From Pseudodesulfovibrio sediminis (lineage in GTDB: Bacteria; Desulfobacterota; Desulfovibrionia; Desulfovibrionales; Desulfovibrionaceae): a stretch of 64,000 nt of DNA. The DNA lies in NCBI RefSeq assembly GCF_020886695.1, contig NZ_AP024485.1, forward strand, positions 1,807,001-1,871,000, in the 5' to 3' direction. The notes below the pieces were generated by a model. It was not told the origin of the DNA and made no database searches. It saw only the letters and a program-made list of their open reading frames with translations. Below, in pieces: positions 34,133 through 44,001 of this stretch. Within the stretch, counting starts at the first letter, position 1; each line of letters begins with the position of its first letter. Position numbers and translations under genes: made by a program.

Positions 34133-35071
34133 CTAGAATTTCCAGAGAACGCGAGCCACGCCACCCCAGGTATTATCGAGTCGATGGCTGGACTTGTAAC
34201 TGCCTGTGGAGTTGTACAGCTTGTACTTGCGGTCATAGTGATATTCCGGGCCAATGGACATGGTCAGATTATCCGAGGCCTTGTAATCCATATAGACCCC
34301 GACCTTGGAGCGGACCAGACTGAGATACCCGTTCCTGTAAATAGGATTCTGCGAGGAGAGGCGATAGGTTTTGCTGGCCCCGGAAAAGGCGAAGCTGAAT
34401 CCGATGTTATCGCTGCCATCAAGCGCGTCTTCACGAAAGCCAAGGGCTTGCAGAGTACTGCGCAGAGCGCGATGGGATGTGGCCACGGCAATGCCGAACT
34501 CGGTTTCTCCGAACAGGTCCTTGTTCAACGCGGACAGGGCGATGGTCTTGGCCGACACCCCCAGCATCCAGCCATTCCAGAGGTCATAGGCCACGCCGCC
34601 GTCAAAACCGAGGCCCACGGCACCGGGGAATTCATCCTCAAAAGACGATGTCATTTCGCCATTGACCCAATACCGCCAGTTATCGCCCAGCTTTTCGTTG
34701 AGGAACCGCGCCCGCAGGGTAACGTCCTGCAACACGTTCCACGGCGCATGAGAGCTGTCCGAGTTCAAGGTTCTGGAGACCGCCCCCGTGTCGAGCCAGG
34801 AGAAATTGGAAAGCACATACGAAAGCCTGAAGATGGAATAATCCGCCGCCAGTGAGGCCCGAGTCACACTCACACTGCCCAGTCCGTTCGAGAAATCCGC
34901 TTCGCCCACATACCCGAAGGCCGCCTCCAATTGAAGATCCTTGCTCACTTTGGTTGGCGCTGTCAGCAAAAAGTCCGGTTCCGTGTTCATGGTTGGCGTG
35001 GATGGCCCAGCCATGGCCTGAACAGCCAGAACAAGCACGAAGCTGTATATAACGAAGAGTCGGACGATCAT
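34133..35071 (-). CDS. Outer-membrane beta-barrel protein of unknown function
   Basis: 312 residues. A signal peptide ends at AVQAMA. The mature part is a succession of amphipathic strands (LSYVLSNFSWLD, WRYWVNGEMTSSF, VGVYMDYKAS, LTMSIGPEYHYD) and ends with the aromatic strand ARVLWKF typical of outer-membrane barrels. Length suggests 10-14 strands. No family is recognised. It is monocistronic in context. Confidence 0.75.
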   Translation of the reverse strand: MIVRLFVIYSFVLVLAVQAMAGPSTPTMNTEPDFLLTAPTKVSKDLQLEAAFGYVGEADFSNGLGSVSVTRASLAADYSIFRLSYVLSNFSWLDTGAVSRTLNSDSSHAPWNVLQDVTLRARFLNEKLGDNWRYWVNGEMTSSFEDEFPGAVGLGFDGGVAYDLWNGWMLGVSAKTIALSALNKDLFGETEFGIAVATSHRALRSTLQALGFREDALDGSDNIGFSFAFSGASKTYRLSSQNPIYRNGYLSLVRSKVGVYMDYKASDNLTMSIGPEYHYDRKYKLYNSTGSYKSSHRLDNTWGGVARVLWKF

Positions 35072-35127
35072 GCGATCTCTTACTACGTTTACCCCCCGAT
35101 TCTTGCAACCCTTTCACCGCTATAGAC

Positions 35128-35158
35128 AAAAAAAAGGGGAGCGACATCCACTCCCCTT
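35128..35158 (-). terminator. Terminator of the flavodoxin-fold reductase gene
   Basis: Minus strand AAGGGGAG-TGGATGTCG-CTCCCCTT followed by six or more T. Confidence 0.9.
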
Positions 35159-35181
35159 CAGATCATTCTGCACCATCCGAT

Positions 35182-35796
35182 CTAACCGAAAAACTCCATG
35201 TTCTTCGGAAACGGTGCCTCGCTCGCTTTCATGGCGCGGCCCAGCCAATCGATGGTCTTGGCCAGACTCTGCATGTTCTCAATACCTTCGGGATCATTTT
35301 CGACATCCTTCTTGTCCAGGCCACGTCCGATATTCCAGTAGATGGAGCCAGGGACGATCATCTGGGACATGAGGTACATGTGATTGATGGTGTCAAACAC
35401 ATGGACCGCGCCGCCACGACGCACGGCGACCACAGCAGCCCCTATCTTGCCGGCAAAGGCCCGATCATTGGCCAGCGAAACCATGCCCGACCGATCCAGC
35501 AAGGCCTTGGTCTCGGCGCTGACATCGGCGAAGTAGGTGGGTGAGCCGATGACGATGGCATCCGCTTCCAGCATATTCGCAAAGACCTCATTAAACTTGT
35601 CGTTGTCCACGACACATTTGCCGTCCTTGTTTTCCCAGCATTTGGTGCACGCCATACAACCACGAATCTTTTTGCCGCCAAGCTGGACAAAATCCGTTTC
35701 CCAGCCTGCACCGTCCAGCACGGTCTCCATTTTCCTGAGCATGGTCTCGGTATTGCCGCCAGGGCGCGGGCTGCCATTGATAAGCACTGCTTTCAT
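35182..35796 (-). CDS. NAD(P)H-dependent FMN reductase / iron-sulfur flavoprotein-like
   Basis: 204 residues from the ATG at 35796 (TTAAGGAG upstream). Flavodoxin fold with the FMN phosphate loop INGSPRPGGNTE, GSPTYFADVSA, and a CMACTKCWENKDGKC segment that could hold an iron-sulfur cluster or a zinc. The family reduces flavins, quinones or iron-sulfur partners in the cytosol. It is divergent from a LysR regulator gene with an inverted repeat between them, so it is likely the regulator's target. Confidence 0.88.
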   Translation of the reverse strand: MKAVLINGSPRPGGNTETMLRKMETVLDGAGWETDFVQLGGKKIRGCMACTKCWENKDGKCVVDNDKFNEVFANMLEADAIVIGSPTYFADVSAETKALLDRSGMVSLANDRAFAGKIGAAVVAVRRGGAVHVFDTINHMYLMSQMIVPGSIYWNIGRGLDKKDVENDPEGIENMQSLAKTIDWLGRAMKASEAPFPKNMEFFG

Positions 35797-35896
35797 GATA
35801 TTCTCCTTAAGTATGAACTTTCGTCTTAGACACAATGAACGCGATTCCAATACGGCTTCAGCCGTTTGACTTGACAGGAAGCTACGCAAGCTGAGA

Positions 35897-35923
35897 CCAT
35901 AATAAAAACAAAACATATTATGG
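35897..35923. promoter_or_regulatory. Candidate LysR operator
   Basis: CCATAATA-N11-TATTATGG, a perfect 8-bp inverted repeat with 11-base spacing in the 158-base divergent region. LysR regulators bind dyads built on T-N11-A, and the position suits control of both genes. Confidence 0.55.
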
Positions 35924-35954
35924 ATTGGTATTATAATTCTTATAGGAGAAGCCG

Positions 35955-36860
35955 GTGATCAACCTCGAATGGCTCCGCACGTTCAAAACCATATATGAAA
36001 AAGGAAGCATGACGGCCGCGGCCGAGGCGTTGTTCATCTCTCAGCCCGGTGTGAGCCTGCACCTCAGCTCCCTGGAAGACCATGTGGGCCACAAACTGTT
36101 TGAACGAAGACCGCGCAAGATCCTCCCCACGGAGCGGGGCAAGCTGCTGTATAATACGGTGGTGGACCCGGTGAACCGACTGCTGGCAGCCGAAAAGAAC
36201 TTCCAGAAATCCACGCGCGAGGACACGCCTTCCGTGACTGTGGGCATGTGCTTCGAAGCCTTTCGGATGGCACTGGAGAAACATCTCCCGAGTCTTGATT
36301 TCAACTTGATCATGGAGTTCGGCGATTATCGGGAACTGCTCGAAAAGATGACCAAGGGGATCGTTGATCTGGTGGTGACCCCGCACAGAATAGAAAGCAA
36401 AGACATCACATACCGTCCGTTCTCACAGGAGAACATCGTGCTGCTCGCAGGCAAAGACACGGACCTCGCTTCATTCGACACGGCCTTGGAAGGAGGCAAA
36501 AAGACACTCCTCGCCTGGCTCAATGAACAACGGTGGTACGGCCTCACCGGCGACAACGAGCACCTGCGTCGGTTCTGGCAGCGGAATTTCGAGTCTTACC
36601 CGGATTTCAGGCCGAACTACATTGTGCCCAATATCCACTCCATCGTTGCCAGCCTGTCCAGAGGACCGGGACTGGGCGTTGTCCCGGATTTCCTGTGCCT
36701 GGAAAAGATCCGGCGCGGCGAACTGACTCTCCTCTGGCCCGGGTATACACCTCTGGTCAACACCCTCTCCATCGCCCGGCGCAAGGACGAACGCTACCCG
36801 TCCCAACTGGACCGAATCGAACAGCTCCTGATCACCGAGATGCCGCCCTACAAGGGATGA
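35955..36860 (+). CDS. LysR-family transcriptional regulator
   Basis: 301 residues. N-terminal winged helix-turn-helix (LEWLRTFKTIYEKGSMTAAA and SQPGVSLHLSSLEDHVG), then the LysR substrate-binding domain (about 90-300). GTG start at 35955 with AGGAG upstream. Divergent from the flavodoxin-fold reductase gene, which it probably controls together with itself. The effector is unknown. Confidence 0.92.
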   Translation: MINLEWLRTFKTIYEKGSMTAAAEALFISQPGVSLHLSSLEDHVGHKLFERRPRKILPTERGKLLYNTVVDPVNRLLAAEKNFQKSTREDTPSVTVGMCFEAFRMALEKHLPSLDFNLIMEFGDYRELLEKMTKGIVDLVVTPHRIESKDITYRPFSQENIVLLAGKDTDLASFDTALEGGKKTLLAWLNEQRWYGLTGDNEHLRRFWQRNFESYPDFRPNYIVPNIHSIVASLSRGPGLGVVPDFLCLEKIRRGELTLLWPGYTPLVNTLSIARRKDERYPSQLDRIEQLLITEMPPYKG

Positions 36861-36891
36861 GCATTCGCCTTCCTTCATTGCCCGCACATAA

Positions 36892-36930
36892 AAAAGCCCG
36901 GTCCGACAGACGTCGAACCGGGCTTTCGTT
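36892..36930. terminator. Bidirectional terminator between LysR gene and secA
   Basis: AAAGCCCGGT with inner CGAC/GTCG pairs to ACCGGGCTTT, T-rich on both sides. Serves the converging LysR gene and secA. Confidence 0.9.
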
Positions 36931-36946
36931 TATCACTGTTATCTGA

Positions 36947-39493
36947 TCAGGCGCCGCAACACTTCTTGTATTTCTTGCCGCTGCCACAGGGACAGGGGGC
37001 GTTGCGGGAGATCTTGGGGTCTTTCTTGACCGGTGCGGCTTTCTTCTGCTCCTGTGCGGACTCGTGGTCGGTGTACTCCAGGTCGTCAGACCCTTCGTGC
37101 TTAAACTCCTCGTCCTTGACTTCGGCCTCGATGCGCAGGTGGGAGAAGGCGCGCAGGGCGTTCTCCTTGAGGGTGTAAATCAGCTCGGAGAACAGCTCGA
37201 ACCCCTCGCGCTTGTACTCCTGCTTGGGATCGCGCTGACCATAGCCGCGCAGGCCGATACCATCGCGCAGGTGGTCCATGTTGAGCAGGTGCTCCTTCCA
37301 ATTGCGGTCCAGGGCATCGAGCATGAAATAACGCAGGATTTCCTGATAATGCTCGCCGGTGGAGGCCCGCAGATAGCCAAAAATTTCATCGACCCAGGCA
37401 ATCGCCTGATCCATGGTGGGCAGCTCGCCGTTGTTCCATTCCTCAAACCGCTCGAAGTTGAAGACTTCCTCCAGCCGAGCACGGGTGGAGTCCACGGTCT
37501 CCTGATCCGGGTCCTTCATGTCCAGAGCCGGCTCAAGGGAGCTTTCGAGAAGATCGACAGCATATTCATGGGCCAGACTGTCCACGGTCTCGGACTTCAT
37601 GAGGTCGTGGCGCAGGCCGTAGATGGCCTCGCGCTGCTGGTTCATGACATCGTCATATTCCAGGAGCTGTTTACGAATTTCGTAGTGGTGGCCCTCGACG
37701 CGGGTCTGGGATTTTTCAATGGCGTTACTGACCATCTTGTTTTCAATGGCCATGCCGTCTTCCAGACCGAGCTTCTCCATGATGCCCTTGAGTCGGTCGG
37801 AACCGAACAGGCGCATGAGATCATCGTCCAGCGCCAGATAGAAACGGGAGGAACCCGGATCGCCCTGACGGCCTGCACGGCCTCGAAGCTGGTTGTCGAT
37901 GCGCCGTGACTCGTGGCGTTCCGTGCCGATGATGTGCAGACCACCGGCCTCAAGTGCGCCCTCGCCGAGCTTGATGTCGGTACCACGTCCAGCCATGTTG
38001 GTGGCGATGGTGACCTTGGTCAAATGGCCCGCTTCAAGCACGATTTCAGCTTCCCGTTCATGCTGCTTTGCGTTGAGCACGCTGTGGGGCACCTTGCGTT
38101 TCTTGAGCAGATTGGAGAGCAGTTCGGATTTTTCGATGGAGACCGTGCCGACCAGCGTGGGCTGGCCGCGCCGGTAGCAATCCTCGATGTCCTCTGCAAT
38201 GGCCAGATACTTCTGCTCCTGGGTCTTGTAGATGGCATCGGGATGATCCTTGCGCACCATGCCTCGATGGGTGGGGATGACCACGACTTCGAGGTTGTAT
38301 ATCTGGCCGAATTCCACGGCCTCGGTATCAGCCGTACCGGTCATGCCGGCCAGCTTGTCATACATGCGGAAATAGTTCTGGAAGGTGATGGACGCCAGCG
38401 TCTGGTTTTCGGCCTCGACCTTGACGTTCTCCTTGGCCTCGATGGCCTGATGCAGCCCGTCGGACAGGCGGCGGCCCGGCATGAGCCGACCGGTAAACTC
38501 ATCGACCAGCACGACCTGGTTATCCTTGACGATGTATTCCACGTCATTGATGAAGCAGTAATGCGCCTTGATCGCCTGAAGCACATGGTGCTGCAACGCG
38601 ATATGCTGCGGATCGAACAGGTTGTCGATGTCGAGCAGTTCTTCGATCTTTTCCACACCGGCGTCGGTCAGGGTAATGGCCTTGGTCTTTTCGTCCAGCA
38701 CGAAATCACCGTCGGGAATGGCATCCTTGTCTTCGGGGTCCGTGGGCGTGGATTTGTCGAGCTTGGGTACGATGGCGTCGATGCGCCTGTACAGGCCGGA
38801 GGATTTTTCGCCCGGACCGGAAATAATGAGCGGGGTCCGCGCCTCGTCAATGAGGATGGAGTCAACCTCATCAACTATGGCAAAATTGAGCGGCCGCTGA
38901 ACCAACTGCTCCTTGTAGAACTTCATGTTGTCACGCAGATAGTCAAAACCGAACTCGTTGTTGGTTCCGTACGTGATGTCAGCGGCGTAGGCGGCCTGAC
39001 GTTCCTGGTCAGTGATGCCGTGCACGATGATGCCCACGGAAAGACCGAGGAAATTGTAGAGCTGGCCCATCCACTCGGCGTCACGGGTAGCCAGGTAATC
39101 GTTGACAGTGATGACATGCACGCCCTTGCCGGACAGCGCATTGAGCACAACGGCCAGGGTGGCGACCAGAGTTTTACCTTCACCGGTCTTCATCTCGGCG
39201 ATCTTGCCCTGATGCAGCACATATCCGCCGATGAGCTGCACATCGAAGTGGCGCATGGACGGATCAAAGCACCGCTTGCCCGCTTCGCGCACCAGCGCGA
39301 AACACTCGGGCAGCAGATCATCCAGCGTCTTGTCGCCGACGGCTACCTGCTCTTTCCACGTATTGATCTTGGTGGGAAAATCGGCATCGGAAAGCGCTTC
39401 CATCTCGGGTTCGAGAGCGTTGATCTCCGCAATGACGGGTTTGAGTTTCTTGAGATATCGGTCGTTCTTTGAACCGAAAATATATTTGAGCAT
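36947..39493 (-). CDS. secA: Protein translocase ATPase SecA
   Basis: 848 residues, full length. Walker A MKTGEGKTLVA at 101-110, DEVDSILIDEARTPL, and the C-terminal zinc-binding APCPCGSGKKYKKCCG motif that contacts SecB and phospholipid. Energises export of unfolded proteins through SecYEG. GGGAGACC lies before the ATG. Monocistronic between two terminators. Confidence 0.97.
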   Translation of the reverse strand: MLKYIFGSKNDRYLKKLKPVIAEINALEPEMEALSDADFPTKINTWKEQVAVGDKTLDDLLPECFALVREAGKRCFDPSMRHFDVQLIGGYVLHQGKIAEMKTGEGKTLVATLAVVLNALSGKGVHVITVNDYLATRDAEWMGQLYNFLGLSVGIIVHGITDQERQAAYAADITYGTNNEFGFDYLRDNMKFYKEQLVQRPLNFAIVDEVDSILIDEARTPLIISGPGEKSSGLYRRIDAIVPKLDKSTPTDPEDKDAIPDGDFVLDEKTKAITLTDAGVEKIEELLDIDNLFDPQHIALQHHVLQAIKAHYCFINDVEYIVKDNQVVLVDEFTGRLMPGRRLSDGLHQAIEAKENVKVEAENQTLASITFQNYFRMYDKLAGMTGTADTEAVEFGQIYNLEVVVIPTHRGMVRKDHPDAIYKTQEQKYLAIAEDIEDCYRRGQPTLVGTVSIEKSELLSNLLKKRKVPHSVLNAKQHEREAEIVLEAGHLTKVTIATNMAGRGTDIKLGEGALEAGGLHIIGTERHESRRIDNQLRGRAGRQGDPGSSRFYLALDDDLMRLFGSDRLKGIMEKLGLEDGMAIENKMVSNAIEKSQTRVEGHHYEIRKQLLEYDDVMNQQREAIYGLRHDLMKSETVDSLAHEYAVDLLESSLEPALDMKDPDQETVDSTRARLEEVFNFERFEEWNNGELPTMDQAIAWVDEIFGYLRASTGEHYQEILRYFMLDALDRNWKEHLLNMDHLRDGIGLRGYGQRDPKQEYKREGFELFSELIYTLKENALRAFSHLRIEAEVKDEEFKHEGSDDLEYTDHESAQEQKKAAPVKKDPKISRNAPCPCGSGKKYKKCCGA

Positions 39494-39637
39494 GTAAACG
39501 GTCTCCCGGGGGTCTATTGCTATCGGAATGTGTCACTGTCAGACACTGTAGAGCATCATATGGTCGGAATTCGCATTGTCAACGCATCAGACATGCGAAA
39601 ACGCGGTTTTCACCGACACAAGGCGGGATACCATAAA

Positions 39638-39665
39638 CAAGGCCACCCGTAAAAGGGTGGCCTTG
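39638..39665 (-). terminator. Terminator-like hairpin after the duplicated membrane protein gene
   Basis: CAAGGCCACCC paired with GGGTGGCCTTG over a six-base loop; the minus strand continues TTTATGG. Stable stem, weak T-run. Confidence 0.65.
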
Positions 39666-39699
39666 ATGGTTTCGTAACAGGATTGTCACATAGAAAGAC

Positions 39700-41475
39700 T
39701 TACTCTGTCCCTCCTGGTGCTGTCTCCGCATACGGACCGACATCGGTCTGCGGGGCGCTTTGATCGGACTCTGGAGCCATGGCAGGCTCGGGACCGGCGG
39801 AGTTGCTTTCATACCGCAACCGCAGCCGTTCATACCATACAGGGATAGACACCACCATGATACCGTAACCCCATAAGGTCACCACCGCAGCACCCACGCT
39901 TAAAATGACAGCCATAACACCGAAAGATTCTCCACCTAAGAGGAAAGCGGGAGCTGTCATAAGCCCTGCAACAAGAGCAATGACCAACACCAGCAGGAAG
40001 TACCATCCGATCATACGCCACGTATGTCCCCTGGTCATGGCCCACGCCTCTTTAAGGCTGACCACATGCCCTACGGCCGCGCCGGGAATCATGACACTCA
40101 AGCGCAACATCAATCCCGTTAGCAGGAATAAAAACACCGGCAAGTAAACCAGCATGACCAATACGAACTGTAGGTTTATTTCACCACTAGCAGGGGACAA
40201 CGTGGTGACAAAAAGAATGATCGGCGCCAACAACACCAACTCGACCACCAGCAGGGTGACAAACAATATAAAACCGCGCACAAAAACCCGCCACATGGTC
40301 CTTAGGAATCTCTCCGGGAGGAGTCTCCCTGCGCCCCGCATATGGGTGATGGCCAGATGGTTGAGCAGTGTGGCCACGAACAACGAAAAAAGGATCATGG
40401 CAACAAGGCTCACAAGACCAAACACAACCGCCTTCACTAAAACATCTGCCCCCAGATTGGCAGGATCAGACATTGGAGCAAAACCAACCAACGATCCGAA
40501 CTGGAGCACGGTCAACACGACAAAAAGCAACAAAATAAGTCCAAGAAAGGACCACTTTCTAGCCCAGAAGATGGCACAGGCCTCTTTGATGACAGCTATG
40601 GGAGAAATCTTGTCTGACATGGTGAACCTCGCTTTTTCTATTTGTGAGTTAGGGGTGTGAATGACTTCGGCGACTGATGCCGGATCGGTTTCGGGAACAA
40701 CTTGAAAGCTGACAGTGTATCGCTCGCGTAGGTCTTCGTAGAGAACAGCCAAATACGTGTTCATCCACAAGCATAGTGCAGCCGAAATACCATTGCTCAC
40801 CAAGGTAAACAGCAGAGGCGGATTGCCGAGGTCAAAATTGAACATCGCCCCGCACGCGATTTCAACGCCAATGGGCAGTCCCACTCCTAGAGCCAATATA
40901 AGCGTCAGCTTGACGGAATACCCATTGGTCATATGCCATGAATCAGTCAGACCATAGGTATCGCCGACAGCCGCAGAAAACAGTGCCATAACCCATCGCC
41001 CAACCAGGAACACCGCCAGCAGCGCCCCCGGAATCATCAACAGGAAAAACGGGGCGCCAACCGATTCGAGCACAACCCCGGAAGACAAATCCATGGTTAA
41101 GGCAAGCCAGATCCCCGGGAGAAGGAGTCCTACTGCAAAAGCTGCTCCGACAATAAGAGAAATCGCCAGGGTATAGAGAAAATATCTGACAACTCCCCAC
41201 AACGGGGAGTCCGGGAAAAAGGAGGTCTGGCTCCGCAGGGAAGCGACGGTGAAGTTGCTAAGGGATATGTCCCCGATAAAATACAGGAAATAACTGATCA
41301 GAACAAAAACGACCGCTCTTGAGGATACGTCGCCGGTCTCTCTGCCCAGAAGGTTTGAATCGATCCATAGCCCCAAGAAAAAGAACAAAAAGGCATACAA
41401 CCCAAAAAGGCCCTTTCGTGATGTCAGAAGGAGATTCGTTTTACTGATCGCCTGAACAAAGGACGCCTTTTCCAC
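39700..41475 (-). CDS. Large membrane protein with internal duplication
   Basis: 591 residues, around twelve membrane segments in two similar halves: about 1-240 and 285-545. Each half has an N-terminal helix pair and a matching conserved turn (TDSWHMTNGYSVK in the first, LKEAWAMTRGHTWR in the second), which resembles the glycerophosphodiester phosphodiesterase membrane-domain type. The halves are joined by a hydrophilic stretch, and the second opens with Met in RFTMSDKISPIAVIK, preceded by GAGG 6 bases upstream, so a separate second-half protein could also be made. Function unknown. It starts 13 bases after the iron-sulfur gene and may belong to that operon. Confidence 0.75.
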   Translation of the reverse strand: MEKASFVQAISKTNLLLTSRKGLFGLYAFLFFFLGLWIDSNLLGRETGDVSSRAVVFVLISYFLYFIGDISLSNFTVASLRSQTSFFPDSPLWGVVRYFLYTLAISLIVGAAFAVGLLLPGIWLALTMDLSSGVVLESVGAPFFLLMIPGALLAVFLVGRWVMALFSAAVGDTYGLTDSWHMTNGYSVKLTLILALGVGLPIGVEIACGAMFNFDLGNPPLLFTLVSNGISAALCLWMNTYLAVLYEDLRERYTVSFQVVPETDPASVAEVIHTPNSQIEKARFTMSDKISPIAVIKEACAIFWARKWSFLGLILLLFVVLTVLQFGSLVGFAPMSDPANLGADVLVKAVVFGLVSLVAMILFSLFVATLLNHLAITHMRGAGRLLPERFLRTMWRVFVRGFILFVTLLVVELVLLAPIILFVTTLSPASGEINLQFVLVMLVYLPVFLFLLTGLMLRLSVMIPGAAVGHVVSLKEAWAMTRGHTWRMIGWYFLLVLVIALVAGLMTAPAFLLGGESFGVMAVILSVGAAVVTLWGYGIMVVSIPVWYERLRLRYESNSAGPEPAMAPESDQSAPQTDVGPYAETAPGGTE

Positions 41476-41487
41476 TCCGCTTTCCTC

Positions 41488-42612
41488 TTATTCTATGAGT
41501 TCCAACCAATGACCGACCCTAACTCCATGAGGAGCCGTGGCCTTGAGCTGGCCGATGCAGGCCGAGCATCCTGTGACCACCACTGATGCGCCTGCAAGGG
41601 TGTCCCAGCAGGCGGCGTTGACAGGTTCGGTCAGGTCGGCTGCCCCCAGCCGCATGACCCCGCCAAAACCGCAGCATTCCCTGTCTGTAGCCATTTCAAT
41701 TATGCCATTTAAAGCATAATGCAAAAAAAGGCCAGCCCTATCCACCCCCGTTGCATGGCAGGGATGATGGTACCCAAGGCGTTCATGTATCGGCGTCGAT
41801 ATCACACATTCGGTATCAAATATAATTTCAGACAAGGGAAGAAGGGAATTCCCCCACTCAGCCTGTTCCTCGTCAGAAGCAAAACACGCTATGTACCCTT
41901 CCAGTCCCGCCTTGCAGGAGGCGCAGACGGTCACCACACGCGGTTTACCGGCGTTGCGCCACACCGCCACATTGTGTTCGGCCATGGAGCGGGATACGTC
42001 CGCAAACCCGGCAGATTGCAGCCCGCTGCCGCAACATTTGAACTCGCCGGGCAGCACATCCACACCCAGACCGTCCAGCAGTTTGAGGGCGGTCATGAGC
42101 CAGCGGCTCTGCACATAGGTAGCCGTACACCCCGCGAACAGCAGCATATTCTCGCCCCGGACCGTATCAGGAAAGGACGCGATTTTCAGAAACGGCGTCA
42201 ATCCCGGCCCGCCCTTGAGGCCGGACAGCATCTTGAGCATGGGGCCGAATCTTTCTGTATGAAACTGTTTGGGGATAAGTCTGGCCGCCGTGGAACCAGG
42301 GGACCAGAGTTCGCGGGCGCGCACCAGCCATGTCTTCCACAGCCATTTTTTGAAATCGGGATGTGCCTGCCGCAACCCTGCCACCAACATGGGAACATCC
42401 ACGCCCTGCGAACAGACCGCGCGGCATCGCCCGCACCCCAGACAGAGTCCAGCCAGTTTCTCGACACGGGCTTCCGACAACAGGTCCGGGTCCTCGACCA
42501 GCACGCGGCACAGGTCAGCCTTGGCGCGGGGGCCGAGTTCCTCCCGGCCCGTGGCCCGCAGCAACGGGCAGACCTCCATGCACTTGCCGCACAGGATGCA
42601 CTCACCGGCCAT
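41488..42612 (-). CDS. Iron-sulfur subunit of glycolate/D-lactate oxidase (GlcF-like)
   Basis: 374 residues. Two [4Fe-4S] motifs at the N-terminus (CILCGKCMEVCP and CLGCGRCRAVC) and two cysteine-rich CCG domains (FKCCGSGLQ with CASCK, and CCGFGGVMR with CSAC). It pairs with the FAD subunit encoded 3 bases upstream to pass electrons from a 2-hydroxyacid to the quinone pool. Glycolate and D-lactate versions cannot be told apart here; lactate is a common growth substrate of sulfate reducers. Confidence 0.9.
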   Translation of the reverse strand: MAGECILCGKCMEVCPLLRATGREELGPRAKADLCRVLVEDPDLLSEARVEKLAGLCLGCGRCRAVCSQGVDVPMLVAGLRQAHPDFKKWLWKTWLVRARELWSPGSTAARLIPKQFHTERFGPMLKMLSGLKGGPGLTPFLKIASFPDTVRGENMLLFAGCTATYVQSRWLMTALKLLDGLGVDVLPGEFKCCGSGLQSAGFADVSRSMAEHNVAVWRNAGKPRVVTVCASCKAGLEGYIACFASDEEQAEWGNSLLPLSEIIFDTECVISTPIHERLGYHHPCHATGVDRAGLFLHYALNGIIEMATDRECCGFGGVMRLGAADLTEPVNAACWDTLAGASVVVTGCSACIGQLKATAPHGVRVGHWLELIE

Positions 42613-42615
42613 GGA

Positions 42616-44001
42616 CTACCACCCCTTGCCAGGATTCATGATGGAGTTGGGGTCAAACACCGCCTTGATGTCAGCCATAAGCTGCATCTCGTCCGCGGAA
42701 AGCTGCTCGCCCACAAAAGAAGCCTTGGACAGCCCGGTTCCGTGTTCGCCGGAGATGGTGCCGCCCAGCTCCAGCGCCAGCCGGAAGAGCGCCTCCTTGA
42801 TCACATGGGCGGTTTCCACCTCGCCCTGCACCGAGGCGTCGTGCATGATATTGGTGTGAATGTTACCATCGCCCAGATGGCCGTAACAGAGAACGGGCAG
42901 ACCGTGCGTGCGGCCCAACTCCTGGGCGGACTCAACCAGCCGGAGCACCTGACTGCGCGGCACGGAAAGATCTTCGGACACCTTGTTCGGCTTCAGTTTG
43001 TAGGAGCCGGGGGAGATGCCCCGCCGCACGTCCCAGATAGCTTCTTCGGCTGCGCCAACGCCCACTTCCACGGACACGGGCCGTACCGTCTTGAGCGCGG
43101 CCACCAACCTGCGGACCTCGGCATCGACGCCTTCCTGCGTGCCGTCCAGCTTGAACAACAACGCGCCCTTTGCCTCGGGAGCCACTGGGATATCCCCGGA
43201 CAGGCGCACCACCGAGAGCACGGTCTCGTCCATGAACTCGCAGGCCGACGGAAGCAGCCCCGCATGGAACACGGCCATGGCCCCGTCCATGCAGGATGCG
43301 AGATCGGCAAAGCCCACCAGCACGGAAGCCGCGGCTTCAGGGAGCGGAATGAGCTTGACCGTGACCTCGGAGATCAGGCCGAGTTTGCCATTGGAGCCGA
43401 CAAAGAGTCGTTTCAGGTCCAGCCCGACCACATCCTTATGAGAACGTCCCCCCATATTGAGCACTCTGCCGCCGGGCAGCACGGCCTCAAGCCCAAGCAC
43501 CCAGTCACGGGTCACGCCATACTTGACGGCCCGCAACCCACCCGCGCAGGTGGCGATGTTGCCGCCCACAGTGGAGGTCTTCACACTGGCCGGGTCCGGC
43601 GGATAGAAAAGCTTCTGTCGTGCGCACGCTGCCTGCAGATCAGCCGTGACCACGCCCGGCTGAAGCACGGCCACGAAATCCCGGTCATCGATGTCCAGAA
43701 TGGCGTTCATGCGCAACAGGGAGACCACCACCCCGCCGTGGACCGGCACGGCGCTGCCCACCTGATTGGTGGCACGCGCCCGCCCGGTGACAGGCATGCG
43801 TTCCGCATCCGCCCAGCGGAGCAGCTCGACCAGATGTTCTCGGTTCTCAGGACGGACAACAGCCAACGGCATGGTCCGTTCTCGTCCGGCATCCACGGAA
43901 AATATATTCATTGCTTCGGGCGTGAGCAGACACCCGTCTCCCGGAAAGAGGTCGGTCAAAAAGGCCGTATGGGCCGAGGTCAGGCTGTGTGGGTATGGCA
44001 T
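42616..44001 (-). CDS. FAD-linked 2-hydroxyacid dehydrogenase (GlcD / D-lactate dehydrogenase type)
   Basis: 461 residues from the ATG at 44001; a longer TTG frame upstream has no homology-like sequence. PCMH-type FAD domain with TGRARATNQVGSAVP, STVGGNIATCAGGLRAVKYG and GSNGKLGLISEVTV, and the FAD-oxidase C-terminal domain ending GEHGTGLSKASF and PNSIMNPGK. Oxidises D-lactate or glycolate and hands electrons to the iron-sulfur subunit. Translational coupling with that gene is likely. The ribosome-binding site is weak. Confidence 0.92.
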   Translation of the reverse strand: MPYPHSLTSAHTAFLTDLFPGDGCLLTPEAMNIFSVDAGRERTMPLAVVRPENREHLVELLRWADAERMPVTGRARATNQVGSAVPVHGGVVVSLLRMNAILDIDDRDFVAVLQPGVVTADLQAACARQKLFYPPDPASVKTSTVGGNIATCAGGLRAVKYGVTRDWVLGLEAVLPGGRVLNMGGRSHKDVVGLDLKRLFVGSNGKLGLISEVTVKLIPLPEAAASVLVGFADLASCMDGAMAVFHAGLLPSACEFMDETVLSVVRLSGDIPVAPEAKGALLFKLDGTQEGVDAEVRRLVAALKTVRPVSVEVGVGAAEEAIWDVRRGISPGSYKLKPNKVSEDLSVPRSQVLRLVESAQELGRTHGLPVLCYGHLGDGNIHTNIMHDASVQGEVETAHVIKEALFRLALELGGTISGEHGTGLSKASFVGEQLSADEMQLMADIKAVFDPNSIMNPGKGW

